A stretch of DNA of 64,000 bases, from NCBI RefSeq assembly GCF_949987515.2, contig NC_082696.1, positions 196,001-260,000 of the forward strand, read 5' to 3'. The notes under the pieces are model-generated. The model ran no database searches, was not told the origin of the DNA, and saw only the letters and a list, made by a program, of their open reading frames with translations. Positions within the stretch are counted from its first letter, which is position 1. Every line of letters begins with the position of its first letter. Source of the stretch: Delphinus delphis. Taxonomy: Eukaryota > Chordata > Mammalia > Artiodactyla > Delphinidae. A program made the position numbers and the translations under genes. Below, piece after piece: positions 54,051 to 63,935 of this stretch.

Positions 54051-56059
54051 TGTATACCCTCACCTGGACCCTAAACTGTCCCCGTCCCCTAACCCTAACC
54101 CTAGCCCGAACCCTAAACTTAACCCTTCCCCGAAGCCTGACCCTCACCCGTCCCCTAAACCTAACCCGTACCGTAACGCTCACCCGCGCCCTCACATGTA
54201 CGCTCCCCCTAAGGCGTTGTCGTACCCTCACCTGGACCCTAAACCGTCCCCGTCCCCTAACCCTAACCCGAACCCTAACCCTAACCCTTCCCCGAAGCCT
54301 GACCCTCACCCGTCCCCTAATCCTAACCCGTACGCTAACGCTCACCCGCACCCTCACACGTACGCTCCCCCTAAAGCGTTGTCACACCCTCACCTGGACC
54401 CTAAACCGTCCCCATCCCCTAACCCTAACCCTAGCCCGAACCCTAAGCCGAACCCTTCGCCGAAGCCTGACCCTCACCCGTCCCCTAATCCTAACCCGTA
54501 CGCTAACGCTCACCCGCGCCCTCACACGTACGCTCCCCCTAAAGCGTTGTCGTACCCTCACCTGGACCCGATACCGTCCCCGACCCCTAACCCTAACCCT
54601 AGCCCGAACCCTAACCCTAACCCTTCCCCGAAGCCTGACCCTCACCCGTCCCCTAATCCTAACCTGTACGCTAACGCTAACCCGCGCCCTCACACGTACG
54701 CTCCCCCTAAAGCGTTGTCGTACCCTCACCGGGACCCTAAACCGTCCCCGTCCCCTAACCCTAACCCTAGTCCGAACCCTAACCCTAACCCTTCCCCGAA
54801 GCCTGACCCTCACCCGTCCCCTAATCCTAACCCGTACGCTAAAGCTAACACGCGCCCTCACACGTACGCTCCCCCTAAAGCGTTGTCGTACCCTCACCTG
54901 GACCCTAAACCGTCCCCTAACCCTAACCCTAACCCTAGCCCGAACCCTAACCCTAACCCTTCCCAGAAGCCTGACCCTCACCTGTCCCCTAATCCTAACC
55001 CGTATGCTAACGCTAACCCTCGCCCTCACACGTACGCTCCCCCTAAAGCGTTGTCGTACCCTCACCTGGACCCTAAACCGTCCCCGTCCCCTAACCCTAA
55101 CCCTAGCCCGAACCCTAACCCTAACCCTTCCCCGAAGCCTGACCCTCACCTGTCCCCTAATCCTAACCCGTACGCTAACGCTAACCCGCGCCGTCACACG
55201 TACGCTCCCCTTAAAGCGTTGTCGTACCCTCACCTGGACCCTAATCCGTCCCCTTCCCCTAACCCTAACCCTAGCCCGAACCCTAACCTTAACCCTTCCC
55301 CGAAGCCTGACCCTCACCCGTCCCCTAATCCTAACCCGTACGCTAACGCTGACCCTCGCCCTCACACGTACGCTCCCCCTAAAGCGTTGTCGTACCCTCA
55401 CCTGGACCCTAAACCGTCCGCGTTCCCTAACCCTAACCCTAGCCCGAACCCTAACCCTAACACTTGACCGAAGCCTGAGCCTCACCCGTCCCCTAATCCT
55501 AACCAGTACGCTAACGCTAACCCGCGCCCTCACACGTACACTCCCCCTAAAGCGTTGTCGTACCCTCACCTGGACCCTAAACCGTCCCCGTCCCCTAACC
55601 CTAACCCTACCCCGAACCCTAACCCTAACACTTCCCCGACGCCTGACCCTCACCCGTCCCCTAATCGTAAACCGTACGCTAACGCTAACCCGCGCCCTCA
55701 CACGTACGCTCCCCCTAAAGTGTTGACGTACCCTCACCTGGACCCTAAACCGTCCCCGACTGCTAACACTAACCCTAGCCCGAACCCTAACCCTAACCCT
55801 TCCCCGAAGCTTTACCCTCACCCGTCCGCTAATCCTAACTCGTACGCTAACGCTCACCCGCGCCCTCACACGTATGCTACCCCTAAAGCGTTGTCGTACC
55901 CTCACCTGGACCCTAAACCGCCCCCGTCCCCTAACCCTAACCCTAGCCCGAACCCTAACCCTAACACTTCCCCGAAGCCTGACACTCACCCGTCCCCTAA
56001 TCCTAACCCGTACGCTAACGCTCACCCGCGCCCTCACACGTACGCTCCCCCTAAAGCGT
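54051..56059 (+). repeat. C-type higher-order repeat copy 1 (2,009 bp, 12 monomers)
   Basis: Bounded by the one-base-short landmark TTGTATACCC in place of TTGTCGTACCC, found at 54,051 and 56,060 and, as TTTTATACCC, at 58,242. The C-type GCTTTACC variant lies about 250 bp before each. 2,009 equals 12 x 168 minus 6 (the 162-bp unit at 54,214) minus 1 (the landmark itself). Confidence 0.75.
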
Positions 56060-58241
56060 TGTATACCCTCACCTGGACCCTAAACTGTCCCCGTCCCCTA
56101 ACCCTAACCCTAGCCCGAACCCTAAACCTAACCCTTCCCCGAAGCCTGACCCTCAGCCGTCCCCTAATCCTAATCCGTACCCTAACGCTAAACCGCGCCT
56201 TCACACGTACGCTCCCCCTAAAGCGTTGTCGTACCCTCACCTGGACGCTAAACCGTCCCCGTCCCCTAAACCTAACCCTAGCCCGAACCCTAACCCTAAC
56301 CCTTCCCCGAAGCCTGACCCTCACCCGTCCACTAATCCTAAGCCATACGCGAACGCTAACCCGCGCCCTAACACGTACGCTCCCCCTAAAGCGTTGTCGT
56401 ACCCTCACCTGGACCCTAAACCGTCCCCGTCCCCTAACCCTAACCCTAGCCCGAACCCTAACCCTAACCCTTCCCCGAAGCCTAATCCTCACCCGTTCCC
56501 CAATCCAAACCCATACGCTAAAGCTAACCCACGCCCTCACAAGTACGCTGCCCCTAAAGCGTTGTCATACCCTCACCTGGACCCTAAACCGTCCCCGTCC
56601 CCTAACCCTAACCCTAGCCAGAACCCTAACCCTAACCCTTCCCCGAAGCCTGACCCTCACCCGTCCCCTAATCCTAACCCGTACGCGAACGCTAACCCGC
56701 GCCCTCACACGTACGCTCCCCCTAAATCGTTGTCGTACCCTCACCTTGACCCTAAACCGTCCTCGTCCCCTAACCCTAACCCTAGACCGAACCCTAACCC
56801 TAACCCTTCCCCGAAGCCTGACCCTCACCCATCCCCTTATCCTAACACGTACGCTAACGCTCACCCGCGCCCTCACACGTACGCTCCCCCTAAAGCGTTG
56901 TCGTACCCTCACCTGGACCCTAAACCGCCCCCGTCCCCTAACCCTAACCCTAGCCCGAACCGTAACCCTAAGCCTTCCCCAAAGCCTGACACTCACCCGT
57001 CCCCTAATCCTAACCCGTACGCTAACGCTCACCCGCGCCCTCACACATACGCTCCCCTTAAAGCGTTGTCATACCCTCACCTGGACCCTAAACCGTCCCC
57101 GTCCCCTAACCCTAACCCTAGCCCGAACCCTAACGCTAACACTTCCCCGAAGCCTGACCCTCAGCCGTCCCCTAATCCTAACCCGTACCCTAACGCTAAA
57201 CCGCGCCTTCACACGTACGCTCCCCCTAAAGCGTTGTCGTACCCTCACCTGGACCCTAAACCGTCCCCGTCCCCTAACCCTAACCCTAGCCCGAACCCTA
57301 ACCCTAACCCTTCCCCGAAGCCTGACCCTCACCGGTCCACTAATCCTAAGCCGTACGCGAACGCTAACCCGCGCCCTAACACGTACGCTCCCCCTAAAGC
57401 GTTGTCGTACCCTCACCTGGACCCTAAACCGTCCCCATCCCCTAACCCTAACCCTAGCCCGAACCCTAACCCTAACCCTTCCCCGAAGCCTAACCCTCAC
57501 CTGTTCCCAAATCCAAACCCATACGCTAAAGCTAACCCACGCCCTCACAAGTACGCTCCCCCTAAAGCATTGTCGTACCCTCACCTGGACCCTAAACCGT
57601 CCCCGTCCCCTAACCCTAACCCTAGCACGAACCCTAACCCTGACCCTTCCCCGAAGCCTGACCCTCACCCATCCCCTTATCCTAACACGTACGCTAACGC
57701 TCACCCGCTCCCTCACACGTACGCTCCCCCTAAAGCGTTGTCGAACCCTCACCTGGACCCTAAACCGCCCCCGTCCCCTAACCCTAACCCTAGCCCGAAC
57801 CCTAACCCTAAGCCTTCCCCGAAGCCTGACCCTCACCTGTCCCCTAATCCTAAACCGTACGCTAACGCTCACCCGCGCCCTCACACGTACGCTCCCCCTA
57901 AACCGTTGTCACACCCTCACCTGGACCCTAAACTGTCCCCATCCCCTAAACCTAAACCTAGCCCGAACCCTAACCCTAACCCTTCCCCGAAGCTTTACCC
58001 TCACCCGTCCGCTAATCCTAACACGTACGCTAACGCTCATCCGGCCCTCAAACGTATGCTACCCCTAAAGCGTTGTCGTACCCTCACCTGGACCCTAAAC
58101 CGCCCCCGTCCCCTAACCCTAACCCTAGCCCGAACCCTAACCCTAACCCTTCCCCGAAGCCTGACACTCACCCGTCCCCTAATCCTAACCCGTACGCTAA
58201 CGCTCACCAGCGCACTCACACGTACGCTCCCCCTAAAGCGT
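56060..58241 (+). repeat. C-type higher-order repeat copy 2 (2,182 bp, 13 monomers)
   Basis: Second period between TTGTATACCC landmarks. 2,182 equals 13 x 168 minus 2, accounted for by the short landmark and a base lost in GCTCATCCGGCCC near 58,041. After 58,242 the sequence again resembles that after 54,051 (CCTCACATGTACGC, CTAAGGCGTTG, TTGTCACACCC, GACCCGATACCG), so the 54.05 kb segment was copied to 58.24 kb and the intervening 56.06 kb segment has a different interior. Confidence 0.74.
56154..57161 (+). repeat. 1,008-bp (6-monomer) period
   Basis: CAGCCGTCCCC followed by CCCTAACGCTAAACCGCG occurs at 56,154 and at 57,162, exactly 6 x 168 apart. The next units also correspond (ACGCGAACGC; CCATACGCTAAAGC near 56,511 and 57,519). 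The second copy lacks one monomer later on, because CCCCTTATCC recurs after 840 bp (56,833 to 57,673), not 1,008. Confidence 0.78.
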
Positions 58242-61200
58242 TTTATACCCTCACCTGGACCCTAAACTGTCCCCGTCCCCTAACCCTAACCCTAGCCCGA
58301 ACCCTAAACCTAACCCTTCCCCGAAGCCTGACCCTCACCCGTCCCCTAAACCTAAACCGTACCGTAACGCTCACCCGCGCCCTCACATGTACGCTCCCCC
58401 TAAGGCGTTGTCGTACCCTCACCTGGACCCTAAACCGTCCCCGTCCCCTAAACCTAACCCTAGCCCGAACCCTAACCCTAACCCTTCCCCGAAGCCTGAC
58501 CCTCACCCGTCCCCTAATCCTAACCCGTACGCTAACGCTCACCCGCGCCCTCACACGTACGCTCCCCCTAAAGCGTTGTCACACCCTCACCTGGACCCTA
58601 AACCGTCCCCATCCCCTAACCCTAACCCTAGCCCGAACCCTAACCCTAACCCTCCCCCGAAGCCCGACCCTCACCCGTCCCCTAATCCTAACCCGTACGC
58701 TAACGCTAACCCGCGCCCTCACACGTAGGCTCCCCCTAAAGCGTTGTCGTACCCTCACCTGGACCCGATACCGTCCCCGACCCCTAACCCTAACCCTAGC
58801 CCGAACCCTAACCCTAACCCTTCCCCGAAGCCTGACCCTCACCCGACCCTAATCCTAACCCGTACGCTAACGCTAACCCGCGCCCTCACACGTACGCTCC
58901 CCCTAAGGCGTTGTCGTACCCTCACCTGGACCCTAAACCGTCCCCGTCCCCTAACCCTAACCCTAGCCCGAAACCTAACCCTAACCCTTCCCCGAAGCCT
59001 GACCCTCACCCGTCCCCTAATCCTAACCCGTACGCTAACGCTAACCCGCGCCCTCACACGTACGCTCCCCCTAAATCGTTGTCGTACCCTCACCTGGACC
59101 CTAAACCGTCCCCGTCCCCTAACCCTAACCCTAATCCGAACCCCTACCCTAACCATTTCCCGAAGCCTGACCATCACCCGTCCGCTAATCCTAACCCGTA
59201 CGCTAACGCTAACCCGCGCCCTCACACGCACGCTCCCATAATTCGTTGTCGTACCCTCACCTGGACCCTAAACCGTCCCCGTCCCCTAACCCTAACCCTA
59301 GCCCGAACCCTAACCCTAACCCTTCCCCGAAGCCTGATCCTCACCCGTCCCGTAATCCTAACCCGTACACTAACGCTAAACCGCGCCCTCACACGTACGC
59401 TCCCCCTAAAGCGTTGTCGTACCCTCACCTGGACCTTAAACCGTCCCCGTCCCCTAACCCTAACCCTAGCACGAACCCTAACCCTAACCCTTCCCCGAAG
59501 CCTGACCCTCACCCATCCCCTTATCCTAACACGTACGCTAACGCTCACCCGCGCCCTCACACGTACGCTCCCCCTAAAGCGTTGTCGTACCCTCACCTGG
59601 ACCCTAAACCGCCCCCGTCCCCTAAACCTAACCCTAGCCCGAACCCTAACCCTAAGCCTTCCCCGAAGCCTGACCCTCAACCGTCCCCTAATCCTAACCC
59701 GTACACTAACGCTCACCCGCGCCCTCACACGTACGCTCCCCCTAAAGCGTTGTCGTACCCTCACCTGGACCCTAAACGGTCCCCGTCCCCTAACCCTAGC
59801 CCGAACCCTAACCCTAACCCTTCCCCGAAGCCTGACCCTCACCCGTCCCCTAATCCTAACCCGTACGATAACGCTCACCCGCGCCCTCACACGTACGCTC
59901 CCCCTAAAGCGTTGTCGTACCCTCACCTGGACCCTAAACCGTCCCCGTCCCCTAACCCTAACCCTAGCCCGAACCCTAACCCTAACACTTCTCCGAAGCC
60001 TGACCCTCACCCGTCCCCTTATCCTAACCCGTACGCTAACGCTAATCCGTGCCCTCACACTTAAGCTCCCCCTAAAGCGTTGTCGTACCCTCACCTGGAC
60101 TCTAAACCGTCCCTGTCCCCTAACCCTAACCCTAGCCCGAACCCTAACCCTAACACTTCCCCGAAGCCTGACCCTCACCCGTCCCCTAATCCTAACCCGT
60201 ACGCTAACGCTAACCCGCGCCCTCACACGTACGCTCCCCCTAAAGCGTTGTCGTACTCTCTCTTGGACCCTAAACCGTCCCTATCCCCTAACCCTAACCC
60301 TAGCCCGAACCCTAACCCTAACCCTTCCCCGAAGCCTGACCCTCACCCGTCCCCTATTCATAAACCTTACGCTAACGCTCACCCGCACCCTCACACGTAC
60401 GCTCCCCCTAAAGCGTTGTCGTACACTCACCTGGACCCTAATCCGTCCCCGTCCCCTAAACCTAACCCTAACCCGAACCCTAACCCCAACCCTTCCCCGA
60501 AGCCTGACCCTCAGCCGTCCCCTAATCCTAACCCGTACGCGAACGCTAAACCACACACTCACACGTACGCTCCCCGTAAAGCGTTGTCGTACTCTCTCTT
60601 GGACCCTAAACAGTCCCTATCCCCTAACCCTAACCCTAGCCCGAACACTAACCCTAACCCTTCCCAGAAGCCTGACCCTCACCCGTCCCATAACTAAACC
60701 GTACGCTAACGCTAACCCGCGCCCTCACACATACGATCCCCGTAAAGCGTTGTCGTACGCTCACCTGGACCCTAAACCGTCCCCGTCCCCTAACCCTAAC
60801 CCTAGACCGAACCCTAACCCTAACCCTTCCCCGAAGCCTGAGCCTCACCCGTCCCCTAATCCTAACACGTACGCTAACGCTAACCCGCGCCCTCACACGT
60901 ACGCTCCCCCTAAATCGTTGTCGTACCCTCACCTGGACCCTAAACGGTCCCCTTCCCCTAACCCTAACCCTAGCCCGAACCCAAACCCTAACCCTTCCCC
61001 GAAGCCTGACCCTAACCCGTCCCCTAATCCTAACCCGTACGCTAACGCTAACCCGCGCCCTCACACGTACGCTCCCCCTAAAGCGTTGTCGTACCCTCAC
61101 CTGGACCCTAAACCGTCCCCGTCCCCTAACCCTAGCCCGAACCCTAACCCTAACCCTTCCCCGAAGCCTGACCCTCACCCGTCCCCTAATCCTAACCCGT

Positions 61201-62401
61201 ACGTGAACGCTAACCCGCGCCCTCAGACGTACGCTCCCCCTAAAGCGTTGTCGTACCCTCACCTGGACCCGAAACCGTCCCCTTCCCCTAACCCCAACCC
61301 TAGCCCGAAGAGTAACCCTAACCCTTCCCCGAAGCCTGACACTCACCCGTCCCCTAATCCTAACCCGTACGCTAACGCTAATCCGTGCCCTCACACGTAC
61401 GCTCCCCCTAAAGCGTTGTCGTACCCTCACCTGGACCCTAAACCGTCCCCGTCCCCTATGCCTAACCCTAGCCCGAGCCCTAACACTAACCCTTCCCCGA
61501 AGCCTGACCCTCAGCCGTCCCCTAATCCTAACCCGTATGCTAACACTAACCCGCGCCCTCACACGTACGCTCCCCCTAAAGCGTTGTCGTACCCTCACCT
61601 GGACCCTAAACCGTAACCGTCCCCTAACCCTAACCGTAGCCCGAACCCTAACCCTAACCCTTCCCTGAAGCCTGACCCTCACCCGTCCCCTAATCCTAAG
61701 CCGTACGCAAACGCTAACCCACGCCCTCACACGTACGCTCCCCCTAAAGCGTTGTCGTACCCTCACCTGGAACCTAAACCGTCCCCGTTCCCTAACCCTA
61801 ACCCAAGCCTGAACCCTAACCCTAACCCTTCCCCGAAGCCTGACCCTCACCCGTCTCCTAATCCTAACACGTACGCTAACGCTAACCTGCGCCCTCACAC
61901 GTATGCTCCCCCTAAAGCGTTGTCGTACCCTCACGTGGACCCTAAACCTTCCCCGTCCCCTAACCCTAACCCTAGCCCGAACCCTAACCCTAACCCTTCC
62001 CCGAAGCCTGACCCTCACCCGTCCCCTAATCCTAACCCGTACGCTAACGCTAACCCGCGCCCTCACACGTACGCTCCCCCTAAAGCGTTGTCGTACCCTC
62101 ACCTGGACCCTAAACCGTCCCCGTCCCCTAACCCTAACCCTAGCCCGAACCCTAACCCTAACCCTTCCCCGAAGCCTGACCCTCACCCGTCCGCTAATCC
62201 TAACCCGTACGCTAACGCTAACCCGCGCCCTCACACGTACGCTCCCCCTAAAGCATTGTCGTACCCTCACCTGGACCCTAAACCGTCCCCGTCCCCTAAC
62301 CCTAACCCTAGCCCGAACCCTAACCTAACCCTTCTCCGAAGCCTGACCCGCACCCGTCCCCTAATCCTAACCCGTACGCTAACGCTAACCCGCGCCCTCA
62401 C

Positions 62402-62940
62402 ACGTAGGCTCCCCCTAAAGCGTTGTCGTACCCTCACCTGGACCCTAAACCGTCCCCGTCCCCTAACCCTAACCCTAGCCCGAACCCGAACCCTAACCCT
62501 TCCCCGAACCCTGACCCTCACCCGTCCCTTAATCCTAACCCGTACGCTAACGCTAACCCGCGCCCACACACGCACGCTCCCCCTAAAGCGTTGTCGTACC
62601 CTCACCTGGACCCTAAACCGTCCCCGTCCCCTAACCCTAAGCCTAATCCGAACCCTTACCCTAACCATTTCCCGAAGCCTGACCATCACCCGTCCGCTAA
62701 TCCTAACCCGTACGCTAACGCTAACCCGCGCCCTCACACGCACGCTCCCATAATTCGTTGTCGTACCCTCACCTGGACCCTAAACCGTCCCCGTCCCCTA
62801 ACCCTAACCCTAGCCCGAACCCTAACCCTAACCCTTCCCCGAAGCCTGACCCTCACCCGTCCCGTAATCCTAACCCGTACGCTAACGCTAAACCGCGCCC
62901 TCACACGTACGCTCCCCCTAAAGCGTTGTCGTACCCTCAC
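62402..62940 (+). repeat. Displaced copy of the 58.7-59.4 kb segment
   Basis: ACGTAGGCTCC (62,402; also 58,723), AATCCGAACCC with TAACCATTTCCCG, ACGCACGCTCCCATAATTCG (CCCATAATTCG at 62,747; also 59,235) and CCGTCCCGTAATCC occur in the same order about 3.5 kb upstream. The spacing is 3,679 bp at the first marker and 3,512 bp at the later one. The difference of 167 bp is one monomer (minus a single-base loss) that the upstream copy has and this one lacks. Confidence 0.76.
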
Positions 62941-63090
62941 CTGGACCCTATACCGTCCCCGTCCCCTAACCCTAACCCTAGCCCGAACCCTAACCCTAAC
63001 CCTTCTCTGAAGCCTTAGCCTCACCCGTCCACTACTCCTAACCCGTACGCTAATGCTCACCCGCGCCGTCACACGTACGCTCCCCCTAAA

Positions 63091-63306
63091 GCGTTGTCAT
63101 ACCCTCACCTGGACCCTAAACCGTCCCCGTCCCCTAACACTAATTCTAACCCTAACCCTAACCCTAACCCTAACCTGTACCCTAAACTGACCCCGTTCCC
63201 TAACACTAACCCTAACCCTTACCTGAAGCCTTAACCTAACCCGTACCATAATTCTAACCCATACACTGACACTAACCCGTACACTAACATGTACTTTAAC
63301 CCTAAA
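63091..63306 (+). repeat. 216-bp hybrid monomer at the core/edge junction
   Basis: Landmark GCGTTG at 63,091 to CCGTTG at 63,307 is 216 bp, 36 hexamers. The first 8 hexamers are core-type (CTGGAC, CCGTCC, CCGTCC). They are followed by telomere-like hexamers ending in four perfect CCTAAC. From 63,175 the unit continues as CTGTAC CCTAAA, which aligns hexamer for hexamer with hexamers 4-25 of the 25-hexamer edge unit at 63,786. So 14 core hexamers plus 22 edge hexamers make 36. Inference: the core and edge forms are joined by exchange or slippage within the telomere hexamer tract. Confidence 0.85.
63151..63174 (+). repeat. Perfect telomere hexamer tract, (CCTAAC)4
   Basis: Four uninterrupted CCTAAC hexamers, the longest perfect run I found in the window (monomers normally have two in a row). 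It is preceded by CCTAAC, ACTAAT and TCTAAC, and it sits exactly where core-type sequence changes to edge-type sequence. The repeat class is the same as the vertebrate-type telomere, TTAGGG on the minus strand. Confidence 0.9.
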
Positions 63307-63635
63307 CCGTTGTCATACACTAACCTGTACCCTAAGCCGTCCCCATTCCCTAACTCTAACCCTAAAACCAACCCTAACCCTAACAGTTACCTGAAGCCTT
63401 ACCCTAACTTTTACCATAATTCTAACCCATACACTAACACTAACCCGTACCCTAACACGTACGCTAAGCCTAAATAGTTGTCATACGCTGACCTGTACCC
63501 TAAACTGTCCCCGTTCTCTATCCCCAACTCTTACCCTATCCCTAACTCTTACCCGAAGCCTTACCATAACCTGTACCCTAATCTTACCTGGTACACTACC
63601 CTAACCCATATCCTAAAACGTATGCTAAACCTAAA

Positions 63636-63785
63636 CCGTTCTCATACCCTATACTGTACCCTGAAATGTCACCATTACCTAACCCTAACCCTAACCCTTA
63701 CCCGAAACCTTACCCTAACCGGTACCCTAATCCTAACCCTTACACTAACATTAACCTGTACCCTAACATGTACGGTAATCCAAAA
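63636..63785 (+). repeat. 150-bp (25-hexamer) edge unit
   Basis: Exactly 25 hexamers from CCGTTC to CCAAAA. Compared with the 28-hexamer core, three hexamers are absent from the telomere-like segment, where only three CCTAAC in a row precede CCTTAC. The rest of the order (CTGTAC near the start, CCTAAT and ATGTAC near the end) matches the core one to one. Confidence 0.82.
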
Positions 63786-63935
63786 TCTTTGTCGTACACT
63801 AACCTGTACCCTAAACCGGCCCCGTACCCTAACCCTAACCCTACCCCTTACCTGAAGCCTTACCCTAACCCGTACCCTAATCCTAAACCGTACACTAACT
63901 CTAACCCGTATCCTAACACGTATGCTAACCCTAAA
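63786..63935 (+). repeat. 150-bp (25-hexamer) edge unit, second copy
   Basis: Again exactly 25 hexamers, from TCTTTG to CCTAAA, with the same three hexamers absent. Two consecutive units of this size, plus the 22-hexamer edge part of the hybrid at 63,175-63,306, show that 25 hexamers is a real alternative unit length, not a random loss. Confidence 0.82.

Larger units (their letters stand above)
53556..63090 (+). repeat. Domain IV: C-type marker array
   Basis: About 57 monomers with no B-type unit until 63,012. A different variant, GAAGCTTTACCC followed by CCGTCCGCT, marks higher-order periods at 53,800, 55,809 and 57,992. Other local variants include CCCCTTATCC (56,833, 57,673, about 59,518), TACTCTCTCTTGG (near 60,255 and 60,594) and ACCCATAATTCG-type units. 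Towards the right, hexamers such as CTGTAC- and TTAC-like forms become a little more common, in line with the approach to the array edge. I see no gene here. Confidence 0.78.
1..63150 (+). repeat. 168-bp telomere-derived satellite array (core, about 375 monomers)
   Basis: The whole span is a head-to-tail tandem repeat. The landmark GCGTTGTCGTACC recurs at 25, 193, 361 and 529 and onward to 63,091, with a spacing of 168 bp or 168 bp plus or minus small indels. Every monomer has the C-rich strand on plus. I saw no inverted copy, no transposon and no unique sequence. The unit divides exactly into 28 hexamers, nearly all recognisable variants of CCTAAC (for example CCTAAA, CCTCAC, CCGTAC, GCTAAC). 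Known biology: large uniform arrays built from degenerate telomere motifs are typical of subtelomeric or heterochromatic satellite DNA. Inference: this array descends from interstitial or terminal TTAGGG repeats. I see no promoter, RNA gene or coding gene anywhere in it, and the open frames are by-products of a stop-poor period divisible by three. The array continues beyond the left edge of the window. Confidence 0.97.

Noticed and set aside
53865..55726. Leu/Thr/Arg-rich plus-strand frames
   Set aside because: This is the CTA ACC reading of the same hexamers. It overlaps the Pro-Asn frame in the same DNA and has no independent support.
1..63150. Alpha-satellite or other centromeric 171-bp family
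   Set aside because: Only the length is similar. The sequence is GC- and C-rich and built of telomere hexamers, with no alpha-satellite landmark that I recognise.
63289..63855. Small open frames in the edge region as genes
   Set aside because: They are short, made of the same hexamer-derived residues, and cross several edge monomers with indels. I see no start context or domain.
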